From contig QZFT01000011.1 of NCBI GenBank assembly GCA_003600225.1, forward strand, positions 1-64,000: a DNA stretch of 64,000 bases, in the 5' to 3' direction. The translations under genes and the position numbers were made by a program. The stretch's first letter is position 1, and each line of letters begins with the position of its first letter. The notes beneath the pieces were generated by a model that was not told the DNA's origin, did not search any database, and saw only the letters and a list, made by a program, of their open reading frames with translations. Shown one piece after another: positions 37,638 through 47,793 of the stretch. This stretch comes from Pseudonocardiaceae bacterium YIM PH 21723 (lineage in GTDB: Bacteria; Actinomycetota; Actinomycetes; Mycobacteriales; Pseudonocardiaceae).

Positions 37638-38067
37638 CTACTGCCTGCCAACTCGGCTCGCCCATCCAGCAGGACGCCCTCACGTAGCAACGACGTCACC
37701 ACTGTGGCGTTACCTACCATTCTCGTGTCCGAGCGTACGTGAAACTGAAGGTCAGCGGCGGCTCATGCCACCGGCGATCCTGGTCACTGCTCGATCGAAT
37801 TCGACCACCCGCAGCAGTCGGACCGGGCGGAAAGCAGCCATTCCGCCCAGTGACAGCCCGGCGATCGGGGGAGGTCTGACCAGTCCGGGCAGCGGCGTGT
37901 CGGCCGGTGGTAGGCCTGCTAGCAGCGGCGTGCGCCCCATCACCTTCGATGGCAGCCGGATGGGGCTATCCCTCCGTATTGCTCACCCACAGCAACATCA
38001 TAGATGTACCCGAACGGACTAATATTCGTCGCGGCACGATTAATCAACGATCCTGACACGGCTCGAT
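37638..38067. other. 430-base gap between murJ and the pseudokinase gene
   Basis: A 63-codon frame on the minus strand (37752-37943) is present but about a quarter of its codons end in A or T, unlike neighbours, and no convincing ribosome site is seen. The rest holds AT-richer DNA (37985-38040) that could be a promoter for the pseudokinase-sigM operon. Confidence 0.45.
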
Positions 38068-39777
38068 CTACCCGCGCCGCACCAGTCCGCTGATCTTCGC
38101 CATCACCGGGTCCAGCTCGGTCACCTTGAGCATGCGCATCAGCACGAGCACCACTCCGCCACCGACGGCCGTGCCGACGATGATCCGCGCCCAGGAGGTC
38201 GCCAGCGTGGTGTCCGAGCCGATCAGCAGGTTCAGCCCGGTGACGACCACCAGGATCGCCACCGCGCCACCCAGGCTGGCCGCCGAGGTGCGCAGCACCG
38301 TGTTCAGCACCTCCCGGGTGCCGAGCGCGCCGATCCGGGCCCGCAGCCAGAACTCGCCGACGACCGCGCCGATCACGAAGGCCAGGCCGAAGATGAAGCA
38401 CAGCGCGTAGAGCACCCGCTCGCCGGTGAAGAACGCCGGCACGACGGCGAACGCGGCGATCCGGAACACGTTCATGATCAGGTTGATGATCGTCGGTGTC
38501 CGGGCGTCCTGTGTCGCGTAGAAGACCCGCATCTGCTGCATGGTGACCTGGAACGGCAGGATGCTGAACGCCAGCCAGGCCAGCGCGAAACCGATGCGCA
38601 GCCCGTTCTCGGTGCTGCTGCCGCCCCGGAGACCGAATAGGCCCGCACCGATGCTCGGGCCCAGCACGGTCATGATCATGCTCAGCGGGATGAGCGCCAC
38701 CGCGGCCAGCCTGCTGCCCAGCGACAGGTCCCGGACCACGCCCTCGGTGTCGCCGTCCGCCGCCGCCCGGCTCATCCGGGGCATGATCGCGGTCAGCAGC
38801 GCGACGCCGATGATGCCGGCGGGTACCTGGTGCAGCAGCCAGGCGCTCTGGAAGAAGGTGATGTTGCCGTCGGCCGCCTTGGAGGCGACCCGGGTCAGGA
38901 TCGCGAAACCGGCCGCGCTGATCCCGGCGTAGAGCACCGCCCAGCCGGCCAGCCCGCCGAACTGCTTCAGCCGGGGATCCCAGCCCCACTTGGGCCGCAG
39001 CGAGACGCCCGAGCGGCGCAGCGCGGGCACCATGACCATGGCCTGGAACGCGATGCCCAGCGTGGTGCCCAGGCCCAGGACCAGCACCTTCGGCTGCGTC
39101 ATCTGTACCGGGTTCAGGGTGATCTCACCGGGCAGCAGGGCGAAGACGCCCAGCGTGGCGATCATGATGATGTTGTTCATCACCGGCGCCCACGCCGGGA
39201 GGCCGAACACGCCCTTGGTGTTCAGGATCGCGGAGAACAACGCGCCGAGTCCGAAGAAGATGATCGCCGGCAGGATCAGGTAGGAGAAGGCGGTGGCCAG
39301 CTCGGGGCTGGTCTTCTTGCCCTCCTCCAGGTAGATCGAGACGAGCAGCGGGGCGAGCGCCACGGCGACGGCGGTGGCGATGGCCAGGTAGACGACGCTG
39401 AGGGTCACCATCCGCCGGACGAAGGCCTCGCCGTGGTCCGCGTCCTCCTTCTCCGCGCGCACCAGCACCGGGATGATCACGCTGGTCAGCACGCCGCCGA
39501 TCAGCAGCTCATTGATCACCGTGGGCAGGGTGAAGGCGACGAGGTACGAGTCCGAGGTGACCTTGGACGCGGCGGCGACCACCACGACCAGCAGCACCGT
39601 CCGCAGGAAGCCGGTGAGCCGGCTCGCGAGGGTGGCGATCGCCATCGAGCCCGTGGTCTTCGCCAGCGACGGCTCGGCCGGTTCCTCGCGGACCGCCGGG
39701 ATCACCGCGGTGCTGTCCAGGTCGGGCAGCCGGATGGGCGTCGTCGGCGGATCCGCGAGTGGAATCGGTTCCGTCAC
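38068..39777 (-). CDS. murJ: Lipid II flippase MurJ (MviN)
   Basis: The 569-residue membrane protein flips lipid-linked peptidoglycan precursor across the membrane. The start is GTG 39777 because GAGGA lies 4 bases before it and eight bases separate it from the upstream stop; ATG 39876 would overlap the upstream gene. Fourteen hydrophobic segments can be drawn; RTVLLVVVVAAASKVTSDSY and LPTVINELLIGGVLTSVIIP hold the conserved arginine and polar cavity residues. Unlike the mycobacterial form it carries no kinase-like C-terminal fusion. Confidence 0.93.
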   Translation of the reverse strand: MTEPIPLADPPTTPIRLPDLDSTAVIPAVREEPAEPSLAKTTGSMAIATLASRLTGFLRTVLLVVVVAAASKVTSDSYLVAFTLPTVINELLIGGVLTSVIIPVLVRAEKEDADHGEAFVRRMVTLSVVYLAIATAVAVALAPLLVSIYLEEGKKTSPELATAFSYLILPAIIFFGLGALFSAILNTKGVFGLPAWAPVMNNIIMIATLGVFALLPGEITLNPVQMTQPKVLVLGLGTTLGIAFQAMVMVPALRRSGVSLRPKWGWDPRLKQFGGLAGWAVLYAGISAAGFAILTRVASKAADGNITFFQSAWLLHQVPAGIIGVALLTAIMPRMSRAAADGDTEGVVRDLSLGSRLAAVALIPLSMIMTVLGPSIGAGLFGLRGGSSTENGLRIGFALAWLAFSILPFQVTMQQMRVFYATQDARTPTIINLIMNVFRIAAFAVVPAFFTGERVLYALCFIFGLAFVIGAVVGEFWLRARIGALGTREVLNTVLRTSAASLGGAVAILVVVTGLNLLIGSDTTLATSWARIIVGTAVGGGVVLVLMRMLKVTELDPVMAKISGLVRRG

Positions 39778-39784
39778 CGGGTCC

Positions 39785-42073
39785 TCAGGACTTGATGACC
39801 GGAGCGGAACCGGAGAGACCGGCGAGATCCTCGGCTCCGTCTGCTCCGGTGGGTGGTTCGGCGGTGGTGACGTCACCTTGCTCCACTTTCGTCTGCGCCG
39901 TCTTCCGCTGGCCTGTCTTGATCCGCCGCCAGATGCGGCGGCCGACCAGGAGAGCGAGTGCGGCGGCCGCGGTGCCGGTCAGCACCAGGGTGATCGTGCC
40001 GTATGCGGTCGACTGCACCAGCAACCGGCTGGTGCCACCGAGCCGGGTGCCCTTGGGCGTGGTCAGCCAGGCATCCACGCCGAACTGGCCGGAGCGCAGC
40101 ACCTCGGCGGAGATCTTGACCGTCTTCCGGCTGTTGCTCGGCAGCTGCTCGACCGCGACCTCGTCGGTCTTCAGCCCGAAGGTGTTGGACAGCACCACCT
40201 TGACGTTGACCAGCACCGGAAGCTTGTTCCAGATCGTCACCAGCAGCGGGCTCTTGTCCGAGGCCAGCGAGTACGGCGTACTCGGCTGTACCACGGTGAT
40301 GCCGTTCTGCAGCTCGGTCAGGTCCTGGTCGACCTGGCTCGCGGTGCGCTCGGCGCCCGCCGGGTCGCCACGCCACGCCCCGGAGGCCGCCCGCAGCAGC
40401 GCGGTGCGCACCGGGTCCATCAGCTGATCCGGCCCCTTGTTGGTGGCCGGATCGAGCTCCATCGCACTCTCCAGGGCCTGGATCGTGGTGTGCGAGGCCT
40501 GGATCTCGGTGATGACCTGCGGCTGGACCTCGGCCGCCGCCGCGGTCGGCGGGTAGCTGACGGTCACCCCGGACTGGCTGGGGGGCGCCGCGTACAGCTC
40601 GGCCAGCGGCTTGGGGACCGCCGCCTGCTTGCTGAACAGGAACTGCACGCTCTGCAGGTACTGGTCGTACTCGGTGCTGGACTGGGCGAACACCCACGGC
40701 GGCGTGACGATCATCGTGCCGCCGGCGATCCCGCCCTGCTCGAACCAGGAGCGGAAGGCCAGCGCGCCGAGCGCGTCCTGGCTGCCCATGCCCAGCGGGG
40801 AGCTGAACGCCCCGGACTGCAGCGGGTCGAGGCGCAGCGCGATCGGACCGTTGTCGCCGTCCGCGCTGCTGCCCAGCAACTTCACCGGCTGGGCGTTCTC
40901 CGGCTTCGCGGACAGTGTGTGCGGGTCCAGCAACAGGGCCTTGGTCCCGGAGTTGATCAGGCTGGTCAGGGTGCGGCCGTCCAGCTGGCCGTTGATCGGC
41001 CAGAGGAAGCTGGGCAACGGCTGGGCGCCCAGGATCCGGTTGATCTCACCGGACATGCTCACCGCCTTGGCCAGCAGGTCGTTCAGCCCGGCCCTGGACA
41101 ACGCCACCAGGTCGGCGTCGGCGGCGGGGATCGGCACCACGCAGTGCGACTTGGCCTGTTCGCCCAGCTTGGCCAGCCAGGCGGTGGCCGCGGCCTTGCC
41201 GGTGCCCGGTGCCGGGCCCTCCGGTGTCCGGAACTGGTAGCCCTTGGCCATCTGCGAGACGGTGCTCAGCAGGTCGGGGTCGATGGCCAGGCACAGCGCG
41301 GAACCCACCGGAGAACCGGCGCCCGCGTTCGTCTCCACCGCTTTGACCAGGTTGAACAGCCTGCCGCCCGAGGCCAGCGAGGTGGCCAGGGAGTCATCGG
41401 CCAGCAGCAGCTGGTCGCCGAGCGCGTTGGACAGGCGCTTGGGCTGCTCGGAGATCGGCCACAGCAGCGTCAGCCCCGGGCCCGGGGTGGTCTTGGGCTT
41501 CACGTCCGCCGGGTTGCTGCCCGGCAGGCCGAGCACCGGAAGCAGGAAGCTGCGCGCGCCGACCCGCGCCGGGCCGCCGAAGTCCGGCGTGGCGTTCACG
41601 TTGACCAGCAGCGGGTAGACGCCCGGGTTGGCCAGCCGCAGCGAGTCGGCACCCGCGCCCTGGAACTTGACCTCCAGGGTCACCTGCTTGCGCTCGCCGG
41701 GCTGAAGCTCGCCCTGGACGCGGGTGAATCTGGTGGTGACGGACTCGGTTCCCTGGCTGCTGCCGACCGCGTCTCTCAGGGAGTCCTCGCTGGTCAGGGC
41801 GTTGCCGCGCTCGATGCGCACGTTGATGTCGGAGAGCTCGCGATCGCTGGTGTTGATGATGTCCGCGCTGACCGTGAGGTGGTCGCCCGACTCGGGCGTC
41901 ACCAGGGTCGGGCCGAGCGAGGTGACGTTGACCTGCGCCCTGAACTGGGGCTCCACCGGCTGGGCGGACAGGGGGCCCGCGGTGGCGGCGGCGGACAGTG
42001 CGATCACACCGAGCAGCGCTCCGCCGCGCGCGAGTAGGCGGCGCGAATACGGGGGAATGCTGGACAGCTTCAT
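39785..42073 (-). CDS. DUF6049-family secreted/membrane protein
   Basis: The 762-residue product matches the mycobacterial Rv3909 family found between murJ and mutT4. It has an N-terminal signal ([20 protein letters not shown], about 11-30), a large extracytoplasmic body and a C-terminal helix (about 712-735) followed by a basic tail. The early strands [20 protein letters not shown] look like an immunoglobulin-like fold. Function is unknown; conservation beside MurJ suggests a role in wall assembly. The ATG overlaps the mutT stop by four bases (coupled). Confidence 0.85.
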   Translation of the reverse strand: MKLSSIPPYSRRLLARGGALLGVIALSAAATAGPLSAQPVEPQFRAQVNVTSLGPTLVTPESGDHLTVSADIINTSDRELSDINVRIERGNALTSEDSLRDAVGSSQGTESVTTRFTRVQGELQPGERKQVTLEVKFQGAGADSLRLANPGVYPLLVNVNATPDFGGPARVGARSFLLPVLGLPGSNPADVKPKTTPGPGLTLLWPISEQPKRLSNALGDQLLLADDSLATSLASGGRLFNLVKAVETNAGAGSPVGSALCLAIDPDLLSTVSQMAKGYQFRTPEGPAPGTGKAAATAWLAKLGEQAKSHCVVPIPAADADLVALSRAGLNDLLAKAVSMSGEINRILGAQPLPSFLWPINGQLDGRTLTSLINSGTKALLLDPHTLSAKPENAQPVKLLGSSADGDNGPIALRLDPLQSGAFSSPLGMGSQDALGALAFRSWFEQGGIAGGTMIVTPPWVFAQSSTEYDQYLQSVQFLFSKQAAVPKPLAELYAAPPSQSGVTVSYPPTAAAAEVQPQVITEIQASHTTIQALESAMELDPATNKGPDQLMDPVRTALLRAASGAWRGDPAGAERTASQVDQDLTELQNGITVVQPSTPYSLASDKSPLLVTIWNKLPVLVNVKVVLSNTFGLKTDEVAVEQLPSNSRKTVKISAEVLRSGQFGVDAWLTTPKGTRLGGTSRLLVQSTAYGTITLVLTGTAAAALALLVGRRIWRRIKTGQRKTAQTKVEQGDVTTAEPPTGADGAEDLAGLSGSAPVIKS

Positions 42074-42588
42074 GCTGATTCCGGTTTTTCCTGCTCGACT
42101 GCGTCGGAAATGGTGGTCAATACCTCGGCGGCGCGACGTACCAGTCTGCGCTCATCCGCGTATGCCAGAAGGCTATCCAGGTCCGCCAACGACACCCACG
42201 CCACCTCGGTAACTTCAATGTCCTCATCGGACAGTTCGCCGCCGACGGCCTCCATCAGGTAGTGGTGCACGGTCTTGTGCACCCGCCGGTTCTCGGCCAC
42301 GAACCAGTAGTCGATGGTGCCGAGCGAGCCCAGGACCCGTCCGGCTATCCCGGTCTCCTCGCCGACCTCCCGGACCGCCGCCTGCTCCGGGGTCTCCCCC
42401 TGTTCCAGGTGCCCCTTGGGCAGGGACCACAGCAACTGCCCCTTGCGGTCCAGCCGGCCGATGACGGCCGCGCTGCCGTCGAGCAGGTCGACCACCAGCC
42501 CCCCGGCGGACACCTCCGCCACGGTGCGCATCCGGCCACCGCGCCGCCCACGCCGGCGCACTGACTTCCGACCGGACGAGGCAGACAT
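42070..42588 (-). CDS. mutT4: Nudix hydrolase (MutT4-like)
   Basis: The 172-residue product has an Arg-rich start and a full Nudix box [20 protein letters not shown] (G-x5-E-x7-REVGEE). Nudix enzymes hydrolyse nucleoside diphosphate-linked compounds with Mg. The position is that of Rv3908 MutT4; substrate here is unverified. First gene of the leftward murJ operon and divergent from pcnA. Confidence 0.9.
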   Translation of the reverse strand: MSASSGRKSVRRRGRRGGRMRTVAEVSAGGLVVDLLDGSAAVIGRLDRKGQLLWSLPKGHLEQGETPEQAAVREVGEETGIAGRVLGSLGTIDYWFVAENRRVHKTVHHYLMEAVGGELSDEDIEVTEVAWVSLADLDSLLAYADERRLVRRAAEVLTTISDAVEQEKPESA

Positions 42589-42648
42589 ATCTCCGATGGT
42601 AGACGTCCATTAGGCTGGGGTGTCCTGTCCCGGCGTTTGAAATCCCAG

Positions 42649-44064
42649 GTGAAGAACTTCGTGCTCGCCCAGCAGAATGCAGTCGTGGAACTGGCACCCG
42701 CCGCCGAGGAACTGGCGGCCAAGTTCGCAGCGGCCGGGCACGAGCTGTACCTGGTCGGCGGCAGCGTGCGCGACGCACTGCTCGGCCGCCCCAGCAATGA
42801 CCTGGACTTCACCACCGACGCGCGCCCCGAGCAGATCCTCGCCCTGCTGAAGCCGTGGGCGGACGGCATCTGGGACGCCGGCATCGCCTTCGGCACCGTC
42901 GGCATCACCAAGCACGGCAGCACCATGGAGATCACCACCTTCCGCGCCGACGTCTACGACCGGGTCTCCCGCAACCCCGAGGTCCGGTTCGGCGACACCG
43001 TCGAGGGTGACCTGGTGCGGCGCGACTTCACGGTGAACGCGATGGCGGTGAAGCTGCCGCAGAAGCAGTTCATCGACCCGCACAACGGCCGTCAGGCCCT
43101 GGTCGACGGCCTGCTGGACACTCCGGCCACCCCGGAGGAGTCGTTCAACGACGACCCGCTGCGCATGCTGCGCGCGGTCCGCTTCGTCGCCCAGCTGGGC
43201 TTCACCCCGGCGCCCCGGGTCCTGGAGGCGCTGACCGAGATGGCGCCGCAGCTGCAGCGCATCACCAGGGAGCGGGTGCAGGCCGAGCTGTCCAAGCTGC
43301 TGTGCGGCGCGTACGCCCGGCGCGGGATCGAGCTGCTGGTGGACAGCGGGCTGGCCGAGTTCGTGCTGCCTGAGCTGCCCGGGATGAAGCTGGAGATCGA
43401 CGAGCACCACCAGCACAAGGACGTCTACCAGCACTCCCTGGTGGTGCTGGACCAGGCGATGGACCTGGAGGAGGGCGAGCCGGACCTGGTGCTCCGGCTG
43501 GCCGCGCTGCTGCACGACATCGGCAAGCCGGCCACCCGCAAGCACGAGTCCGGCGGCGGCGTCAGCTTCCACCACCACGAGGTCGTCGGCGCGAAGATGA
43601 CCCGCAAGCGGCTGCGCGACCTGAAGTACTCCAAGGAGATCATCGACGATGTCTCCCAGCTGGTGTACTTGCACCTGCGCTTCCACGGATACGGCAAGGG
43701 CGAGTGGACCGACTCCGCCGTCCGCCGCTACGTCACCGACGCCGGCCCGCTGCTGTCCCGGCTGCACAAGCTGGTGCGCGCCGACTGCACCACCCGCAAC
43801 CGGCGCAAGGCCGCCCTGCTCCAGGCCACCTACGACGACCTGGAAGAGCGCATCGACCGGATCGCCGCCGCCGAGGACCTGGCACGCGTCCGCCCGGACC
43901 TGGACGGCAACGCGATCATGGAGCTGCTCGGACTGCCGCCCGGCCCGCAGGTGGGACAGGCGTGGAAGTACCTGAAGGAACTGCGCCTGGACCGGGGGCC
44001 GCTGTCCCGGGAGGACGCCGAGGCCGAGCTGCTGGCCTGGGCCGAGCGCGAGGGGCTGCGGTAG
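42649..44064 (+). CDS. cca: CCA tRNA nucleotidyltransferase
   Basis: The enzyme adds or repairs the CCA end of tRNAs, needed here because the window's tRNA has no encoded CCA. The product has about 471 residues. The class II nucleotidyltransferase head has LYLVGGSVRDALLGRPSNDLDF with the two metal aspartates, followed by RRDFTVNAMAV and a C-terminal HD domain (LAALLHDIGKPATRK). Starts GTG 42649, TTG 42637 and GTG 42661 cannot be separated. Called pcnA in mycobacteria (Rv3907c). Confidence 0.93.
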   Translation: MKNFVLAQQNAVVELAPAAEELAAKFAAAGHELYLVGGSVRDALLGRPSNDLDFTTDARPEQILALLKPWADGIWDAGIAFGTVGITKHGSTMEITTFRADVYDRVSRNPEVRFGDTVEGDLVRRDFTVNAMAVKLPQKQFIDPHNGRQALVDGLLDTPATPEESFNDDPLRMLRAVRFVAQLGFTPAPRVLEALTEMAPQLQRITRERVQAELSKLLCGAYARRGIELLVDSGLAEFVLPELPGMKLEIDEHHQHKDVYQHSLVVLDQAMDLEEGEPDLVLRLAALLHDIGKPATRKHESGGGVSFHHHEVVGAKMTRKRLRDLKYSKEIIDDVSQLVYLHLRFHGYGKGEWTDSAVRRYVTDAGPLLSRLHKLVRADCTTRNRRKAALLQATYDDLEERIDRIAAAEDLARVRPDLDGNAIMELLGLPPGPQVGQAWKYLKELRLDRGPLSREDAEAELLAWAEREGLR

Positions 44065-44083
44065 TTCCTGGGGGTTTGGGCTG

Positions 44084-44650
44084 GGTCTGGCCTGTCGTCG
44101 AAGGATGGCTTTAGAGGGGGAGACGGGCTTCGGGCGGCGTCTTTCCTGCCGGGCTGTCTGGTGGGGGCACGCCGGTCTGTGCTTTCGGGCTTGGTCGGGT
44201 GCCGGTCGCTTCCGGGCTTTGTTGCGCCTCGATCGTTTCCGCAGCCGACCTGCGCGTTACTGATGAGGCCACAGCGACCACTGGTGCCCCTGTGGGTGAA
44301 CCGGTTGGCAATGTTCCATCTTCAAGATGGATCCGGGGCCCCAAATCCATCTTGAAGATGGAACAACCCCACGCTCCACTGTGGACCAAGGGAGTTATCC
44401 GTCTTCAAGACCGAAAAGCACCCTGTTTTCGGTCTTGAAGACGGATAAACCAACGCCCGTTCACTCACAGGGGCACCGCCGGCACCAGTGGTCACTTCAG
44501 CCACGTGCGGGTCCGCACGGTCCCGCGCAGGACGCCATCAAGACCCGAAAGCCCAGACAGGCGTGCCCCCACCCAACGGCCAGGCAGGAAAGACGCAGCC
44601 CGAAACCCGTCTCCCCCTCCAAAGCCATCCTTCGCCGAACAGCCCAGACC
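44084..44650. repeat. Large compound palindromic element, copy 1
   Basis: Outer arms 44084-44200 and 44535-44650 are about 85 percent complementary over some 115 bases (shared core GGATGGCTTTxGAGGGGGAG). Inside are two perfect hairpins: arms 44313-44332/44345-44364 (20 bp) and 44395-44417/44426-44448 (23 bp). It fills the whole gap between convergent cca and MFS genes. No reading frame fits it. Confidence 0.85.
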
Positions 44651-44667
44651 CGACCCCGGCAACAGCC

Positions 44668-45963
44668 CTAGGCCGGCCGCCGATCGATCACCAGGTACGC
44701 CGGAATCCCCAGCAGGTACACCACCGCCGCACCCACCAGCAGCGGGTAGGAGACACCGTTGTCAGGCAACACGAGGGCAGCCAGCGCCGCCGCGGCCACC
44801 TGGATGACGTTGAGCAGCGTGTCGTAGAGGGCGAACACCCGGCCACGCAGCTCGTCGGCCACATCCCGCTGCACCGCCGTGTCCACGCAGAGCTTGATCA
44901 CCTGCCCGGTGCCCGCGATGACGAACGCGCCGGCCAGCAGCAGGGGCAGGTACGCGGGGACCACCAGGACGAGCTGGGCGACGGCGGACAGTCCGAGCGC
45001 GCCGCACAGCATGATCCGCTGGCCGAGCCGGTGTTGCAGCCACGGGGTGACCAGCGCCGCGAGCATGATGCCCGCCGCGGCGAACAACAGGACCTCGCCG
45101 ACGCCGCCCATGCCCGCCCGCCAGGGGCCGGAGTCCGTGAAGTAGTTCCGCATCATCAGCAGGCCGGCCACGATCATCGCGCCGAAGCTCAGCCGGTGCA
45201 TGATCAGCGCGACGAAGCCCGCCGCCACCGAGGGGGTACGGGCCGCCGCGCGGACGCCGTCGCCGAGGCCGTGCGCGATTGCGACGACCGCCCTGGCCGC
45301 CTCGTGCACCTCGTCCGGGCCCAGCTGTGAGCGGCGGAACGACAGGACTGCCCACACCGCCAGCGCCGAGCCGACCGCCGAGACGACGGTGACCCAGCCG
45401 GAGCCCTGGTTGCCCGCGCCGACCAGGCCGCGCAGCAGGATGGCGCAGCTGCCGCCGACGACCGCGGTGATCGCGCCGATGGTGGCCGCCGCGGCATTGG
45501 CCTCGACCAGGTTCTCCCTGGAGACCACGTGGGGCAGCGACGCGGACAGCCCGGCCAGGATGAACCGGGTGGTGCCCGCCGCCAGCAGCGCGGCCGTGTA
45601 CAGCGGCACTCCGCCGTAACCCAGGCCGACGGTGGCCGCGACCAGCAGCACCATCGGGATCCGGATCAGGTTGGCCACCAGCAGCACCTGCCTGCGGTCC
45701 CAGCGGTCCAGCAGCGCGCCCGCGAACGGGCCGATGACCGAGTACGGCAGCAACAACACGGTGAACGCGAGCGCCACCGCCGTCGGGTTGGCCTCCCGCT
45801 CCGGGTTGAACACCACCGCGCCACCCAGGCTGGCCTGGAACAGGCCCTCGCCCCACTGCACGGCGATCCTGGCCAGGACGAGCTTGCGAAAGTCCTTATT
45901 CACCGCGAGTTTGCGCACGCCGACCTTTTCGACGCGGTCGGGCTGGGTACTCGCGGCAGTCAT
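44668..45963 (-). CDS. MFS transporter
   Basis: The product has about 431 residues with twelve hydrophobic segments. The loop after helix 2 reads GALLDRWDRRQVLLVANLIR, matching the MFS motif A (GxLaDrxGrkxxl), and a second such loop is near LQHRLGQRIMLCGAL. It resembles the enterobactin-exporter-like/MFS_3 set, so export of a small molecule is likely. The cargo is unknown. The compound palindrome lies at its 3' end. Confidence 0.85.
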   Translation of the reverse strand: MTAASTQPDRVEKVGVRKLAVNKDFRKLVLARIAVQWGEGLFQASLGGAVVFNPEREANPTAVALAFTVLLLPYSVIGPFAGALLDRWDRRQVLLVANLIRIPMVLLVAATVGLGYGGVPLYTAALLAAGTTRFILAGLSASLPHVVSRENLVEANAAAATIGAITAVVGGSCAILLRGLVGAGNQGSGWVTVVSAVGSALAVWAVLSFRRSQLGPDEVHEAARAVVAIAHGLGDGVRAAARTPSVAAGFVALIMHRLSFGAMIVAGLLMMRNYFTDSGPWRAGMGGVGEVLLFAAAGIMLAALVTPWLQHRLGQRIMLCGALGLSAVAQLVLVVPAYLPLLLAGAFVIAGTGQVIKLCVDTAVQRDVADELRGRVFALYDTLLNVIQVAAAALAALVLPDNGVSYPLLVGAAVVYLLGIPAYLVIDRRPA

Positions 45964-46032
45964 CACCACACGAGCCTACGACTCCGTGTCCTGGCGTGGA
46001 GTACCGCCCGCAGAGGAGTCCGCAGTGGAATC

Positions 46033-46620
46033 ATGTGCGACGTGGAATCCGAAGACGCGGACGCGGTCGTACCGGGCTCGTTGCTGGTCGCGACGCCGAG
46101 CCTGAAGGACCCCAATTTCCAGCGCACGGTCATCTACATCATCGATCACCGCAGTGAGGGCACGCTGGGGGTCGTGCTGAACCGGCCCAGCGAGGTCGCC
46201 GTGCACGACGTGCTGCCCGGCTGGGGCGAGCACGCCACCCGGCCGCAGGCGATCTTCATCGGCGGGCCGGTGGAGCAGAAGACGGCGTTGTGCCTGGCCG
46301 CGCTGCGCAACGGCAAGCACATCGACGAGCTGCCCGGGCTGATCGCGGTGAACGGCCCGGTGGCGCTGGTGGACCTGGACGGCGATCCGGAGGAGCTCGT
46401 GCCGTGGGTGCGTGGGCTGCGGGTGTTCGCCGGCTATTCCGGCTGGGGAACAGGACAGCTCGCGGGGGAGATCGACCGGGGAGACTGGATGGTGGTCTCG
46501 GCGCTTCCGGACGACGTGCTGGTGCCCGCCACGATCGATCTGTGGGGTCGGGTACTGCGTCGGCAGGGGATGCCGCTGGCCATGATGGCCACCCATCCCA
46601 TTGATACGGAGCGAAACTAG
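46033..46620 (+). CDS. YqgE/AlgH family protein
   Basis: The 195-residue product matches UPF0301: PGSLLVATPSLKDPNFQRTV, GTLGVVLNRPSE, IFIGGPVEQ and FAGYSGWGTGQLAGEI are the family signatures. Role is unknown, though AlgH is linked to gene regulation in pseudomonads. ATG 46033 is chosen as the first credible start. Ends 147 bases before the next gene. Confidence 0.93.
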   Translation: MCDVESEDADAVVPGSLLVATPSLKDPNFQRTVIYIIDHRSEGTLGVVLNRPSEVAVHDVLPGWGEHATRPQAIFIGGPVEQKTALCLAALRNGKHIDELPGLIAVNGPVALVDLDGDPEELVPWVRGLRVFAGYSGWGTGQLAGEIDRGDWMVVSALPDDVLVPATIDLWGRVLRRQGMPLAMMATHPIDTERN

Positions 46621-46767
46621 TTCCCGTTGCAGATAAGGGTTTCCCAACGGTGTAGCGCCGCTTTGGTGTCTTGCATTGATTCAGAAGTGCCGGTCTCAGG
46701 AGGCTGGGGCCCGACTGATCGGGCGTCCGTTGGGGAACGGCGCGAGGGGACTATGAAGTGAGGCATC

Positions 46768-47346
46768 GTGCTTGCTCAGAACGCCGCGTCGCCTGCGGAC
46801 CTGGACACCGGCGACGAGGGGTCATCCACAGCGACCGTCCGACTCGATCAACCGATCCAGATCCTGCCCAATGTGCTGTCCGCCGAGCAGCTGACGGCTG
46901 CGCGTAGGCGACGGGAGAAGGCCAGCGCCCGGGCGACGACCGCCAACATCGCCGCCATGGCCGTGGCGGGTGTCGCGGTCCTCGGCTTCCTCGGCTTCGC
47001 GGGCCTGTTCTCGCTGCCCAAGGAGCAGATCTCCCAGGAGCAGAACCACGTCAGCGGGCCGGCACCCGCGCAGGAGCGCCCGGGAACGACCAGCTCGTCC
47101 GGTCCCGGCCTGCCGCTGGGCACCGTCGACGGTCAGGTGCAGATGATGCCTGCCGCGCGGACCAGCTCGCTCCGCCCGACGAACTCCGTCGCGCCCACGA
47201 CCAATCCCGCACCGACGACTCAGCCGGGCCGGGACAGGCCACCGACGACCGGGTCGTCGTCCAGTTCCTCGGTCTCCACGCCACCGGTCGTCACCACGAC
47301 GAGCGTGCCGGTGCTGACGGTGACCGACACACCGGCTAAGCCGTAA
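46768..47346 (+). CDS. Single-pass membrane protein with Ser/Thr/Pro-rich outer tail
   Basis: The 192-residue product has a cytoplasmic N-terminus with a basic RRRREKASAR segment (about 49-58), one helix (about 62-85) and a long low-complexity extracytoplasmic tail rich in Pro, Ser and Thr (PTTNPAPTTQPG, GSSSSSSVSTPP). Such tails are typical mannosylation targets in actinomycetes (inference). No family recognised. The stop overlaps the convergent SdpI-like gene by 11 bases. Confidence 0.72.
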   Translation: MLAQNAASPADLDTGDEGSSTATVRLDQPIQILPNVLSAEQLTAARRRREKASARATTANIAAMAVAGVAVLGFLGFAGLFSLPKEQISQEQNHVSGPAPAQERPGTTSSSGPGLPLGTVDGQVQMMPAARTSSLRPTNSVAPTTNPAPTTQPGRDRPPTTGSSSSSSVSTPPVVTTTSVPVLTVTDTPAKP

Positions 47347-47764
47347 CGCCCTCGGCCTTGCCGCACAGCGAACCGCAGCAGCCACCGGCGCATCCGCCGC
47401 GCGCCGGTTCCGGCTCGTCCGGGACCAGCGCGGCGGCCTTGGCACCCTGAACGCCACCGGCCACGGCCACCAGCCCGGCGGCCACGATGCCGACCAGCAG
47501 CACGGTGAGCGCGACCGAGCTGCTGCCGACGAACAGGCTCAGCACGCCGACCAGCAGCATCACCACGCCCGCGACCAGGTTCGGCAGGCCGGCCACCTGG
47601 TTCGCCACGGCGAAGGCGTTCTCATTGCGCAGGGTCTGCTCGGTGCGCACCCCGAAGAAACGGTTGCGCGGCAGCGTGCGGCGCAGGCCGCGCCATCCGG
47701 CGTAGCCGATCGCCATGCCGAACAGGATCGCGGCACCGGACAACACGGGAAGGGCGATAGTCAC
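47336..47764 (-). CDS. SdpI-family membrane protein
   Basis: The product has about 142 residues with three or four hydrophobic segments and the motif GYAGWRGLRRTLPRNRFFGVRT, characteristic of the SdpI/YhfL immunity-like family (the PRNxxxGxRT motif). The C-terminus is unusual, with GGCAGGCCGSLCG, five cysteines that could bind metal. A GTG start is assumed. In Bacillus SdpI gives immunity to a toxin and senses it; here the role is open. Confidence 0.8.
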   Translation of the reverse strand: MTIALPVLSGAAILFGMAIGYAGWRGLRRTLPRNRFFGVRTEQTLRNENAFAVANQVAGLPNLVAGVVMLLVGVLSLFVGSSSVALTVLLVGIVAAGLVAVAGGVQGAKAAALVPDEPEPARGGCAGGCCGSLCGKAEGVTA

Positions 47765-47793
47765 CGCTCCAGAGTAAAACTCCCGGCGGTGAT

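Noticed and set aside
37752-37943. 63-codon frame between murJ and the pseudokinase gene
   Set aside because: About a quarter of codons end in A or T and no clear ribosome site exists; more likely spacer.
39777-39876. N-terminal extension of MurJ to ATG 39876
   Set aside because: It would overlap the DUF6049 gene by 92 bases; the GTG at 39777 has a good ribosome site just after the upstream stop.
44488-45330. Frame running from the compound palindrome into the MFS gene, opposite strand
   Set aside because: Overlaps a clear 12-helix transporter and translates repeat DNA.
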